Shown here one piece after another: positions 10,103 to 19,139 of a stretch of 64,000 nucleotides of DNA (the first letter of the stretch is position 1; each line of letters starts with the position of its first letter). The stretch is from JAAYUJ01 sp963698165 (GTDB taxonomy: Bacteria > Desulfobacterota > Syntrophobacteria > Syntrophobacterales > Syntrophobacteraceae). The stretch covers positions 1 to 64,000 of the forward strand of contig CAVOPT010000019.1 of the NCBI GenBank assembly GCA_963698165.1, in the 5' to 3' direction. Below the pieces are notes generated by a model, which saw nothing but the letters and a program-made list of their open reading frames with translations, was not told the DNA's origin and searched no databases. The position numbers were made by a program, and so were the translations under genes.

Positions 10103-10600
10103 TTGGAGACCTTCGGACTCGTGAGTTCTTTGGGTCCTGAAGTCGAACTGCGCCATTGGGAAATCAGGCCTGGTTGGATCCACCCGGAGGAGGGTCCTGC
10201 TCTGGTGTTGGCAATAAAGAAACTTATGTGGGCCGGGCGGGCGCTTGATGTGGTGGCCCTGACATCGCAGAAGCTGGGTTTGGTAGAAGCATCGGAAATC
10301 CTGGGAGTTCTTGACCAGGCGCTGCAGGAGCTAAACCAGGGAAATCGTGGGGGACTGCGGGGAAGCTTGATTACGAAATCGAAGAATTGTTTGAATGGGA
10401 TCGACCACCAGGCATCGATGAAGGCGCACGAATCGATGGGAAAAAGCTGAGGGAATGGGTGGAAGTCGCCCACCGCCTTGCATCCGGAAAGGATCGTAGC
10501 GACGTTGCCAATCATCACATCGGATACATCCTTTTCCAATATCCGCTATCCGCCCGATCCAGACGATTCTGCGTGGCCGCACATTGAGGTTCGCAGGCTC
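10103..10600 (+). pseudogene. Decayed gene of unrecognised family
   Basis: Three plus-strand frames join into what reads like one protein segment: VELRHWEIRPGWIHPEEGPA to about 10365, then a frame change to LDYEIEELFEWDRPPGIDEG, then another near 10525 to NIRYPPDPDDSAWPHIEVRR. Helical, charged sequence with codon-like composition across the joins suggests a real but broken gene. The segment recalls C-terminal parts of large uncharacterised bacterial proteins, but I cannot name a family. Confidence 0.4.
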
Positions 10601-11413
10601 CTCTGCCACCCACTTCCTGAACCCGGATCTGCATCGCGATTGAGATCGGTCCAGCCCCGCGCGAATTCTGGAGTATTCGGGCGCCCAAGCCGGTAGGAGC
10701 TCACGGACTTCGGCCCTGCAAACATGAGAGGCACCGTATTCCACGCTGCTCTGCTCCTCGTCAATTGTTTTTCCATCCTTGAGCGCGTCTCGCACACGGG
10801 CACCCCGAGGCCAGCTAGCATCAATCATTTTGCCTTTGTACAACAGATCCCTACTTCCCCCTCCGAACCCCCCGAAGGTTCCGCAATAATGCACGGTTTT
10901 TCCCACCCAGGTAACGTCGCATATCTTCTTGACTTCGCTCCCTTAGGTGCTTATTATTAATATATATTATCTGATAATCGCCTAGTCGCATGCTTCCTCC
11001 AAGTATGTGGAGGGAAGGATGAGCAGATGTATCCAGAAAATGGTCTTATTTGGCCTCCTCAGGGAGTCCTAACTCTCACGAGAGGCCTTTGTTTTTCTGG
11101 CCCGACGATCCTGGGGCGGGACAAGAAAGCATCGGGTCCTTATCTCCACTCCAGCCAACATTTTACCCCCTGCTTTCCCTGGAATCACCGCATAGAATCA
11201 CCGCATACCCCGCCTTCCTCCTTCGTTCCTGCCCCATGGTTCTGACTCGCTTGTTTTGCTATATGGGGGAGCTACATGATCATGGAATCCTAACCGCACG
11301 CCCTCCTTTTAGGAACTAGAAGTGGTTTCTCTCTTGACGATCCTCTGTGGCAAGCCCCCTGGGCGGGACAGAGCCTTTTGAGTGTTTGGGTTCTCAGGAG
11401 GGGAGGTTATCCA
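10600..11413. other. Non-coding stretch before the sigma-54 activator
   Basis: No gene is supported. There is an AT-rich patch at about 10950-10975. The gene that follows has a good ribosome site at 11402-11407. No promoter of standard form stands out. Confidence 0.4.
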
Positions 11414-12856
11414 ATGGAAGAGGCAAGAATTCTCTTGGTCGATTTGGATCCTTTATCCGACTTAGGATTCAATTTGAAGGAAATCCTGGAATCCTCTAAA
11501 ACCCCGCAAATCCGTCTGAAGCAGGAATCCATCGCATTAGGCAAACCCGATCTCTTGGAAAGGGCAATCTCCGGCCCTATCTCTGATTTCAATCCCAACC
11601 TGATTCTCCTCATATTGCCTTCCGCTTGCGCGCAGCAGGTCTGTAAGCTAACACAGTGGATATGCGGAAAACCAAATCCATCACCGGTTATGGCAATCAT
11701 TGGGGGCGATAGGCCGGAGGATCTAATGGATCTCCTCAGATCAGGAGTTGCTGATTTTGTCACTCCCCCGCTCAAGCCCATTGACGTACTTCCTCGGCTA
11801 TGGCGATTATTGAGGAGGGAACCTCAAGAGGAAGCGAGAGTTCGAGCGCTAAAAGAAAGCATTGGGTTAAGACAACTCGTCGGCAAGAGTCCTTGCTTCG
11901 TGGTCGAATTAGATAAAATTCCCCTGGTGGCCAAGTGCAATGCCACTGTTTTGATCTCGGGAGAAACAGGAACTGGGAAGGAGCTTTTTGCCCGGGCGAT
12001 CCATTATCTGGGCCCACGATCGGACAAGCCTTTCGTTCCGGTCAGCTGCGGCGCTATTCCCGTGGACTTGGTGGAAAACGAACTGTTCGGCCATGCGCGT
12101 GGGGCATTTACTGGCGCCGCGACTGCAACGCCCGGGCTGATCCAAGAGTCCTCCACTGGGACTTTGTTCTTGGACGAGATTGACTGCCTTCCCCTCTTGG
12201 CGCAGGTTAAACTGCTGCGATTCATTCAGGATAAGGAATATAGACAGCTGGGTTCTACAAAGGCGCGTTACTGTGATGTCAGGGTCATGGCGGCATCAAA
12301 CCTCGATCTTGAGAAAGCGGTCTCAGAAGGTAAATTTCGCCCGGACCTTTTCTATCGTTTAAATGTTATTCTGTTCACGTTACCTCCGCTGCGAGAACGC
12401 GGAGAGGATATTTTACTTCTCGCCCGCCACTTCTTGGATAAGTTCACCTTGGAGTTTCATAAACCCATCAGGGAGTTCACTTCCCAAGCTGTCCAAAAGC
12501 TCCTGGCCTATGATTGGCCTGGCAATGTGCGAGAATTGGAAAATGCAATAGAACGGGCCGTTGTCTTCTCCAAGGAAACGACCGTTCAGAGTGCTGACAT
12601 GGTCTTGTCGAGTATGGAGAGACCCGCGCCTCAAGAATCATTCAAGGCGGCGAAGTCCATGGTGATCGAAAGATTCGAAAAGAGTTATATTCAAAGTCTC
12701 TTGTCTGCGTATCAGGGAAATATTACCAAGGCCGCCCATGCAGCCCGTAAGAATCGACGGGCTTTTTGGGAACTAATTCGAAAGCACGGGATCGATGCAC
12801 ACAACATCAAGCCCGCTTCCATTTCGAAAGTGGGACAATCGTCCACCTTACCATGA
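11414..12856 (+). CDS. Sigma-54-dependent enhancer-binding regulator (NtrC-like)
   Basis: A 480-residue activator starting at ATG 11414, seven bases after GGAGGT. Residues 1-130 look like a response-regulator receiver: acidic DLDP near the N-terminus and the conserved Lys in VTPPLKP, but the expected phosphorylated Asp after strand 3 is missing (LILLILPS where LVLLDLMMP is usual). Residues about 150-385 are the AAA+ sigma-54 domain: Walker A SGETGTGKE, the GAFTGA loop that contacts sigma-54, FLDEID, and the RPDLFYRLNV and PLRERGEDI motifs. The end carries a Fis-type HTH (TKAAHAARKNRRAFWELIR). It probably drives the promoter at 13070 and, through it, the eCIS genes. Loss of the Asp suggests control by something other than phosphorylation. 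Confidence 0.93.
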   Translation: MEEARILLVDLDPLSDLGFNLKEILESSKTPQIRLKQESIALGKPDLLERAISGPISDFNPNLILLILPSACAQQVCKLTQWICGKPNPSPVMAIIGGDRPEDLMDLLRSGVADFVTPPLKPIDVLPRLWRLLRREPQEEARVRALKESIGLRQLVGKSPCFVVELDKIPLVAKCNATVLISGETGTGKELFARAIHYLGPRSDKPFVPVSCGAIPVDLVENELFGHARGAFTGAATATPGLIQESSTGTLFLDEIDCLPLLAQVKLLRFIQDKEYRQLGSTKARYCDVRVMAASNLDLEKAVSEGKFRPDLFYRLNVILFTLPPLRERGEDILLLARHFLDKFTLEFHKPIREFTSQAVQKLLAYDWPGNVRELENAIERAVVFSKETTVQSADMVLSSMERPAPQESFKAAKSMVIERFEKSYIQSLLSAYQGNITKAAHAARKNRRAFWELIRKHGIDAHNIKPASISKVGQSSTLP

Positions 12857-13069
12857 TGAATTGATCCTCCCTCTTTTTCCCTCATCCTGACGCTCTCCTT
12901 ATTAATTCGTTCACATCCCCCAGGATTAAAAGATCCTATCTTATCCGGAAGCCTCCCCAAAAACGATCTCAGATAAGCTACACCGACCCCTCACGAAATA
13001 GCTCTCTTGTCCTGGATTTGTCGGGCCTACGAATACCTTCCTCCCTATGGAAAAACAATTGCTGAGAAA

Positions 13070-13087
13070 TTGGCATGTTAGTTGCCT
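13070..13087 (+). promoter_or_regulatory. Sigma-54 (-24/-12) promoter
   Basis: TTGGCATG-TTAG-TTGCCT matches the sigma-54 consensus TTGGCACG-N4-TTGCW. The -24 GG is at 13072-13073 and the -12 GC at 13084-13085, with exact spacing. Transcription would start near 13097, 45 bases before the small gene at 13142. It lies right after a sigma-54 activator gene, which supports it. Confidence 0.75.
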
Positions 13088-13141
13088 CAATAAATGTTAA
13101 TTGCCTCGCTATTTTGAAAAGGCAGAACGGGGGGTCGTGGT

Positions 13142-13525
13142 GTGAAAAATGACCGAGAATCTCAGAAATCTGAAATTGCTCGTACGATTTTATCTTATAT
13201 GGTCGAACATCCTGGTGCCCAGGACACGCTGGAGGGAATAGCTCAATGGTGGCTGTTAGAGCAAGATCTCCGCTTTAAGATCGAATACGTCAGCGAAGCC
13301 GTTGCCGAGTTGGTCGCAAGAGAACTCCTCCTGGAGCGGAGAATGCCAGACTCCCGTATTCATTATCGGATCAACCCAGCCAAGCAGGAGGATGTCGCTC
13401 TTTTCCTCAAGTCGCGTTCACCAGACCAGACATCACAGCAGACTCCGATTGACAGGCGGTTGGAGTTGACGGTGCTGGGTCTCCGTGCACGGCGAGAGCG
13501 CTTAGATCGAGAAAAAATCCGGTAG
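13142..13525 (+). CDS. Small winged-helix-like protein, possible eCIS regulator
   Basis: A 127-residue protein starting at GTG 13142. Residues 8-80 look like a winged helix: helices in IARTILSYMVEHPGAQDTLE and YVSEAVAELVARELLLERR, then a strand SRIHYRINP. The rest is a charged helix. It has its own sigma-54 promoter and is the last gene before the IS that separates the regulators from the eCIS genes. Regulatory function is inferred from fold and position only. The family is not one I can name. Confidence 0.6.
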   Translation: MKNDRESQKSEIARTILSYMVEHPGAQDTLEGIAQWWLLEQDLRFKIEYVSEAVAELVARELLLERRMPDSRIHYRINPAKQEDVALFLKSRSPDQTSQQTPIDRRLELTVLGLRARRERLDREKIR

Positions 13526-13871
13526 AAATGGATCGAGGAAATGCCAATTCTGAGCAGCACTCCTAGGAAGTTGCCAGAGAATTCATGGCGGTTTCAAGGA
13601 GTGGGATAAGCCTCTTGGAATTGCGCGCTATTGGTCATTGGGGCATGAGCCAAACTACGAAAACATCCTCCAAATTGGGATGAGTCTCTCGGCCGCTTGC
13701 TACGTTTGGCATCTCTCCCAAAGGCTCCCAGGGAAAGGGGGGTATGCAAACTATCTCGTGCTGACACGAGGCCTTGGGTTCTTGCTCGACTTTGGACACT
13801 CTACCCAGCAACGGGCAGGGAACACATCTCTAGCAGGGGTGTCAGCAGCCCTGCGTATGCATGACCCCATG
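13526..13871. other. Non-coding stretch before the IS3-family element
   Basis: About 345 bases. One open frame (13638-13925) crosses into the insertion and has no family resemblance, so I do not call a gene. No promoter was found here for the eCIS genes. Confidence 0.4.
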
Positions 13872-14026
13872 AGGGATAACTTTTGTTGTATCGCACCCGG
13901 ATCCTTGGACACAAGTTTAGGTTGAGGTGTTCATGACCTTCCGCCACCTGGTCCGCCTCCGACGAGTCACGGTTGGACCCATTCTCGGCGGCCCAGGCGG
14001 CTGGCTCTGTACCGGATCCACGAGCC

Positions 14027-14920
14027 TCATGCGGCCTCCTTGGTGATGCATGCCTTACGGGCCTCGCAAGGGCTCAGAAAGCCGTTCTTTTCAATACGCC
14101 ATTGGGTGTTGTAGTGATCAATGAATGTCTTAACCGCCTCTCTGAGCTCCGTGATGTTTCGAAAGGGTGTCCTGTAGATGACCTGTTCCTTGAGTGTGCG
14201 AAAGAATCGCTCAACAACCCCGTTGGTCTCAGGCTCCTCCAGGAAGGCAAAGCTCGGGGTAATCCCTAAGTAGCGGAGCTGATTCTGAAAATGATCAGAG
14301 AGATACTGGGTCCCATGGTCCATCCGAAGAGAAAGTCCCCTGCCGATATCGGCCTTCACCGATCCGAAGTGTTCGCCGAGCCCCATGAGGACGGGCTCCA
14401 TCGCTGCAAAACGATCGCCCCTCTTGCACACGTGCCAACCGACACATTCCGCATTCCAATGTTCCACTGCCGCGAAAACCCATGCATACCCATCCTCCGC
14501 CGTAAACACCCTGGTGGCGTCGGTGCCCCACATGAGGTTGGGTTCCTTGGTGATGATTTCACCCTTATGGCCCTTGGGGCTCCCCTGCGGGCGCCGGTAG
14601 GGGGAAAGCAGATGATGCTCCCGCATCAGCCGAAGCACTCTCTTGCGCGAAATGCGCAGGCCTTGCCCATATTTGAGCCTCCCCCACACCTTGCGATGTC
14701 CCTCGCCGTGAAAAGGAGACTCCTCCAAATCCTTGCGGATATGTTCCAACAATTCCCCGTCAGAAATGGCACACCTTGGACCACGCTTCTTGGGCTGTGG
14801 CCGCTCTCCTTCCTGACGAACGCCCTGAAGATAGAAGGAAGACCGCGGATATCCCGTCACCCTGCAGACCCTCTGAGTTCCATAGGGCTTCCCGGTAAAG
14901 GGCGAACAATTCTTGCTCAT
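14027..14920 (-). CDS. IS3-family transposase OrfB
   Basis: A 297-residue rve-type integrase. An HTH_21-like segment (HIRKDLEESPFHGEGHRKVW, then RVLRLMREHHLLSPYR) is followed by the DDE core: D in MWGTDATRVF, D in LRMDHGTQYLSD and E in ETNGVVERFFRTLKEQ. Its ATG at 14920 overlaps the orfA stop by four bases (ATGA-type), so it is made by coupling or by frameshifting from OrfA, as usual in this family. Full length. Confidence 0.92.
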   Translation of the reverse strand: MSKNCSPFTGKPYGTQRVCRVTGYPRSSFYLQGVRQEGERPQPKKRGPRCAISDGELLEHIRKDLEESPFHGEGHRKVWGRLKYGQGLRISRKRVLRLMREHHLLSPYRRPQGSPKGHKGEIITKEPNLMWGTDATRVFTAEDGYAWVFAAVEHWNAECVGWHVCKRGDRFAAMEPVLMGLGEHFGSVKADIGRGLSLRMDHGTQYLSDHFQNQLRYLGITPSFAFLEEPETNGVVERFFRTLKEQVIYRTPFRNITELREAVKTFIDHYNTQWRIEKNGFLSPCEARKACITKEAA

Positions 14921-15249
14921 TTCCGCGACTTCCTCCCGGCTAAAGGGCGTCGGAGGATTATCTCCTTTTCCTTGCGCAGGATTTCCACCTCCATGGTCAG
15001 TTCGCCTATATGCTGCTTTGCTGCCTTCAGTCCCTCCGCGAGGGGATCACTGTCGCGCTTCTTCAGCGCACTTTCCATCCCTTCAAGGGCTTGGTTTCGC
15101 CACGCCTCCAACCGGTATATCTCCACACCCAATTCGCGGCTCACGGCATCCAACGGCTCTCCCTGCAATAGCCGAAGTACTGTGTCTCTCTTGCGGCGTG
15201 CACTCCACCTTTGGTTGGGACCCAAGGGCCCCTGTTTCTCCGTTCCCAT
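14917..15249 (-). CDS. IS3-family transposase OrfA (HTH protein)
   Basis: A 110-residue protein with an N-terminal HTH of the HTH_Tnp_1 kind (RWSARRKRDTVLRLLQGEPL, then AVSRELGVEIYRLEAWRNQA) and a C-terminal leucine-zipper-like coiled coil (HIGELTMEVEILRKEKEI). It binds the IS ends and pairs with OrfB. Starts at ATG 15249. Confidence 0.88.
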   Translation of the reverse strand: MGTEKQGPLGPNQRWSARRKRDTVLRLLQGEPLDAVSRELGVEIYRLEAWRNQALEGMESALKKRDSDPLAEGLKAAKQHIGELTMEVEILRKEKEIILRRPLAGRKSRK

Positions 15250-15498
15250 AGCTCATCCTCCTTGGTTCACAGATTACTGTAAATCCGTGTCCAAGAAAAT
15301 CGGGTCCGGTATAGGGATAACTTTTGTCAAGCCCTCGAGAGGGGGACCTATTTATGGGCAAGAGATGATGAATACATAACGGATTCACTGTCGAACGAAG
15401 CAAAGCCAAAGCAGGCATCGACGAGTCCAGCAGTCACTTGAAAGGAGAGCTAAACTCCAAATCCAAGAAATCTACTACTGAACAAGGAGGCGCCCAGC

Positions 15499-15762
15499 AT
15501 GCTCTATAGAATAATGAATAAGGCCAAACACTTAATAATCATAACACTCAACAGCGGAAAGGCGATCTATCTGGCGCCGGGGGAAGCATCACGTCCCATT
15601 CCGGATCAGGAGTTAACAGGGAATCAAAAAGTTGAAAAACTATTGAGAGTCAATGTTATCACGACCGAAATGGCGCAGGAGCCAACCGCTGGGGCTCCAT
15701 TGGAGGCCACGGTTGGGGTGGAGAGTTTAGAACCAGAGAGGAGTGAAAAAAAAAACCTGTGA
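15499..15762 (+). CDS. Small eCIS-associated protein of unknown function
   Basis: An 87-residue protein starting at ATG 15499, eight bases after AAGGAGG. The conserved-looking part is residues 8-60 (LIIITLNSGKAIYLAPGEAS, then VEKLLRVNVITTE), likely a small beta sheet; the tail is acidic and disordered. It sits directly before the sheath gene. Small proteins of this look are common at this place in eCIS loci, but I know no tested role. Confidence 0.6.
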   Translation: MLYRIMNKAKHLIIITLNSGKAIYLAPGEASRPIPDQELTGNQKVEKLLRVNVITTEMAQEPTAGAPLEATVGVESLEPERSEKKNL

Positions 15763-15807
15763 GGAAATCGAAGAGATAGCATTCTATCATGTAAAGGAGA
15801 TGACACG

Positions 15808-18537
15808 ATGGCGCGATTACATCCGGGAGTCTATATTGAAGAAGTATCCAGCGGTGTCAGGCCGATCGAGGGCGTAAGCACCTCCACGGCAGCTTTTCTC
15901 GGGAAGGCGGAACTGGGGGATATCGGCAAGGCCGTCCTGGTAACAAGCCTGCAGGAATTCCAGAAGAAGTACGGCTCGTTTCTGAGCGACGGCTTCCTCG
16001 CCCACGCGGTCTACCAGTTTTTCAACAACGGCGGGAAGACCTCCTACATCGTGCGCATTGCCAGCACGGGCGCGCGCGCAGCGGACATTGCGCTCAAAGA
16101 CCGCAAGACGGGATCGCCGGCGAAGACCCTGACGATCCGCGCGGCCAACGAGGGGAACTGGGGCAACACCCTAGACATCGTGGTCACGGACGGCACCCTT
16201 GATCCGGACAACGAGTTTGCGGTGCGGGTCTATCGTGACCGCAGCACCGAGAAACTGCCGCCGCTCCTGCTCGAAACGTTTGACAACCTGAGCATGAACT
16301 CCGCAGCCGGAAATTATGTCGAAACCATTATCAACGCGAATGCCGCCTACATCCGGGCCGACGTCGAGGACGTCAACCTCACGACAGCCGGGCCGGGCGT
16401 CAGCCGGAGCGGGGCCCTGCCGGTGAGCGACGGCTCCGCAGACTTAAAACTCGATCCGGCTCAAGCCACAAGGGTGCAGGGTACAGCCACAACAAAGGGG
16501 ACCTTGACAAGCGGTAGCGGCGGTACGAGTCCTTTGGTTCCTTTGACGGATAAACGAAAATTGCAGATAAGTATCAACGGTGATGGCCCGCACGTGGTTA
16601 TCATTCCGCCTGAAATGGACACGGGCGTCAAGATTGCAGACGCCCTTCAAAAAATAGTCAGAGAGGATCTCACGCCGAATTCATCGATGAGCCAGGAAGC
16701 TTTTGCAGGATTTACGTGTGCATATGACCTAACGACGAATACGTATCTCCTCATCTCGGGTGCGCAAGGCACCAATTCGTCAGTCATGGTGGGTGATGGC
16801 GCGGTGTTGCTGAAACTTGATGCCACTCAGGCGACTGCGACATCAGGGACCGCGACGGAGAACGGATCGTTAAAAAGTGCGTATAATCCACTCCCGTATC
16901 CCTCCAAGGTGCCCTATAAGTTCCAGATTAACCTTGATAACGACGGGCCACATAACGTCGTTGCGATTCCCACGGCAGCAACAGGTACACAGATCGCCGC
17001 AGCTATTCAGGCGGCGGTGCGCCAGATCACGGCGACCACGGCTACAAATAAGGACGCATTCGAAAAGTTTACCTGCAGCTACGACACAACAAATCCTGCC
17101 AACACCTTTTATGTCCTCAAATCGGGTACGGTCGGCACGTCCTCCAAGGTGCTGGTGGAGAGCTCTTCGCCGGAAGATGAAACAATAAAACTGGAGGCAG
17201 GGACGTACAAATTCGTCATAGAAATAAACGGCGATGGTCCGCATATTGTTTCGTTCAATGGACCGTGTGCCAATGGCGCCGTGATAGCCAGTGCGATATC
17301 CAAGGCTATTGCCGGAGATCCAACGGCAGTACCGCCGGTGCCGGGAATTACGCCAAAACGCAGCACAAATGCAGATGCCTTTGCGCCGGGCAAGTTCCAG
17401 TGTGACTACCTGAATGCGTCCGCAATCGGCAATCCAGTCCTGAAGCTGACGTCAGGCAAGACCGGCGTTGCCTCCTCAGTGCGTATAACCGACGCACCAA
17501 CCTACAACGTGGCGAGTCTTTTGAAATTGGGATTGACGAACGGGGGACAAGAAATCACCGGGGCCGCAACCCTCAGGCCTGCGAATTCAAAAACGCCTAC
17601 GGAGTACCACCTTGGCGATGCAACGGTGAGCGGGAATATCGAAAGCGTCACGCCAGGCGACGACGGCGGCACGCCGAGCGACCAGGATCACATCAACGGC
17701 CTGAATGCCCTTGACACGGTGCGGGACGTGAGCATCCTCTGCATCCCCGGCATCGGCACCCAGGCGGTCGTGGACGCAGGGACCAATTACTGTACGCAGC
17801 GCGCGGATTGTTTCTTTATCGGCGACTGCAACCAGACGGATGACAGCGTCGAAGAAGCCCAGGCGTTCCTTACGAGTCTGGCCAAGAAGAGGTCCTACGG
17901 AGCGATCTACTATCCCTGGCTGAAGATGTTGGATCCGACCGGGAAATCCCCGGTGCCCATTGCGGTCCCGCCATCCGGTTTCGTCGCGGGCATGTATGCC
18001 CGGATCGACGCCAAGCGGGGAGTCTGGAAGGCGCCGGCGGGGACCGAAGCGAACATCGGCGGAGCCGTGAGTGTCACGGCGGACACGACTGACGCGCAGC
18101 AGGACTTCCTGAATCCCATCGGCGTAAACGTGATCCGCACCTTCCCCGCGTCGGGCATCGTGATCTGGGGCGCGCGGACCCTGGCAACCCGGTCCGACCC
18201 GGAATACCGCTATATCCCCGTTCGCCGGACCGCGATATTTCTGGAGCAGAGCATTTACAACGGCATCCAGTGGGCCGTGTTCGAGCCTAATGACGAGGAC
18301 CTCTGGGCCAGCCTGCGCGCGAACATCAACGCGTTCATGATGCTCCAGTTCCGTGCCGGCGCATTTCAAGGCAAGACCCCGAACGAGGCGTTCTTCGTCA
18401 AGTGTGACCACCAGACTACCACGCAGGCAGACATCGATGCCGGGACCGTGAACATCCTGGTCGGGTTTGCACCGCTGAAGCCAGCTGAATTCGTGGTCCT
18501 TCGGCTCAGTCAGAAGGCGGGCCAGCCTTCAGCGTAA
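15808..18537 (+). CDS. eCIS contractile sheath protein, enlarged
   Basis: The N-terminal 90 residues are the sheath signature (HPGVYIEEVSSGVRPIEGVS, FLGKAELG, QFFNNGGKTSYIVRI), and the last 250 carry the conserved C-terminal sheath fold (GIQWAVFEPNDEDLW, ending with APLKPAEFVVLRLSQ). This protein forms the contracting outer cylinder. At 909 residues it is about twice the size of Afp/PVC sheaths. The extra part (roughly residues 205-590) holds three tandem related modules, each with a GDGPHVV- or DGPHNV-type strand, an AxAIQxAVR-type helix and an FTCxYD strand. The modules should sit on the sheath surface. The start has AAAGGAG 14 bases upstream. It is the only sheath gene in the window. Confidence 0.92.
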   Translation: MARLHPGVYIEEVSSGVRPIEGVSTSTAAFLGKAELGDIGKAVLVTSLQEFQKKYGSFLSDGFLAHAVYQFFNNGGKTSYIVRIASTGARAADIALKDRKTGSPAKTLTIRAANEGNWGNTLDIVVTDGTLDPDNEFAVRVYRDRSTEKLPPLLLETFDNLSMNSAAGNYVETIINANAAYIRADVEDVNLTTAGPGVSRSGALPVSDGSADLKLDPAQATRVQGTATTKGTLTSGSGGTSPLVPLTDKRKLQISINGDGPHVVIIPPEMDTGVKIADALQKIVREDLTPNSSMSQEAFAGFTCAYDLTTNTYLLISGAQGTNSSVMVGDGAVLLKLDATQATATSGTATENGSLKSAYNPLPYPSKVPYKFQINLDNDGPHNVVAIPTAATGTQIAAAIQAAVRQITATTATNKDAFEKFTCSYDTTNPANTFYVLKSGTVGTSSKVLVESSSPEDETIKLEAGTYKFVIEINGDGPHIVSFNGPCANGAVIASAISKAIAGDPTAVPPVPGITPKRSTNADAFAPGKFQCDYLNASAIGNPVLKLTSGKTGVASSVRITDAPTYNVASLLKLGLTNGGQEITGAATLRPANSKTPTEYHLGDATVSGNIESVTPGDDGGTPSDQDHINGLNALDTVRDVSILCIPGIGTQAVVDAGTNYCTQRADCFFIGDCNQTDDSVEEAQAFLTSLAKKRSYGAIYYPWLKMLDPTGKSPVPIAVPPSGFVAGMYARIDAKRGVWKAPAGTEANIGGAVSVTADTTDAQQDFLNPIGVNVIRTFPASGIVIWGARTLATRSDPEYRYIPVRRTAIFLEQSIYNGIQWAVFEPNDEDLWASLRANINAFMMLQFRAGAFQGKTPNEAFFVKCDHQTTTQADIDAGTVNILVGFAPLKPAEFVVLRLSQKAGQPSA

Positions 18538-18634
18538 GCGGTCAGTTACGAGTGGAAGAAGCAAGACAATGTACTATGGACCCAAATACAGAAGGTAACG
18601 GGGAAATTACTGTTCACTAAAAGGAGTGGAGTCC

Positions 18635-19138
18635 ATGGCAAAATTTACGACGAATCCGCAGCGGTACGATCCCTACCGGAACTTCAAATTCAAGATCAAG
18701 ATCGACAACCAATACGTGGCCGGTCTGAGCAAGTGCAGCGCCCTCAAAAAGACCACCGAAATGGTGGAGTGGCGCGAGGGCGGCGATCCGAGTACCACAC
18801 ACAAGCTGCCAGGAAAGACCAAATACGATCCCATTACGCTCACCGCCGGAGTGAGCCACGACACGACCTTCGAGTCGTGGGCGAACCTGGTGAACAACTT
18901 CCAGGCCGACGCGTCGATGTCGCTCAAGAATTTTCGGAAGGACTTCATCATCATCGACGTGTTCAACGAGGCGGGACAAAAGGCGCTCTCGTACATAGTC
19001 TACCGGTGCTGGGTGTCCGAGTACCAGGCCCTGCCGGAGCTGGACGCCAGCGCGAACGCGGTAATGGTCCAAACCATCAAGCTCGAGAACGAGGGATGGG
19101 AGCGGGATACGTCCGTAACGGAACCGCAGGAGTATTAG
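18635..19138 (+). CDS. eCIS inner tube protein (gp19-like)
   Basis: A 167-residue protein starting at ATG 18635 after AAGGAG. It matches the conserved phage-tail tube family (Afp1/Pvc1, T4 gp19): NFKFKIKIDNQYVAGLSKCS, the HKLPGKTKYDPITL strand pair, RKDFIIIDVFNEAGQ and YRCWVSEYQALPELDASANA. It stacks as hexamers to form the needle that carries cargo. It is directly after the sheath, as usual. The first 3 residues of a longer GTG start at 18626 are not needed. Confidence 0.93.
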   Translation: MAKFTTNPQRYDPYRNFKFKIKIDNQYVAGLSKCSALKKTTEMVEWREGGDPSTTHKLPGKTKYDPITLTAGVSHDTTFESWANLVNNFQADASMSLKNFRKDFIIIDVFNEAGQKALSYIVYRCWVSEYQALPELDASANAVMVQTIKLENEGWERDTSVTEPQEY

Positions 19139-19139
19139 G

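Larger units (their letters stand above)
13887..15312 (-). mobile_element. IS3-family insertion sequence
   Basis: Two overlapping minus-strand genes with an IS3-type DDE integrase lie between imperfect inverted ends: about 13889-13912 (ATCGCACCCGGATCCTTGGA) and 15287-15312, whose complement reads TACCGGACCCGATTTTCTTG. A 15-base direct repeat AGGGATAACTTTTGT flanks it (13872-13886 and 15313-15327); this is much longer than the 3-5 base duplication usual for the family. It separates the sigma-54 control genes from the first eCIS gene. Confidence 0.75.

Noticed and set aside
13638..13925. Small plus-strand gene before the IS3-family element
   Set aside because: It crosses the IS boundary, has no ribosome site and no family-like sequence.
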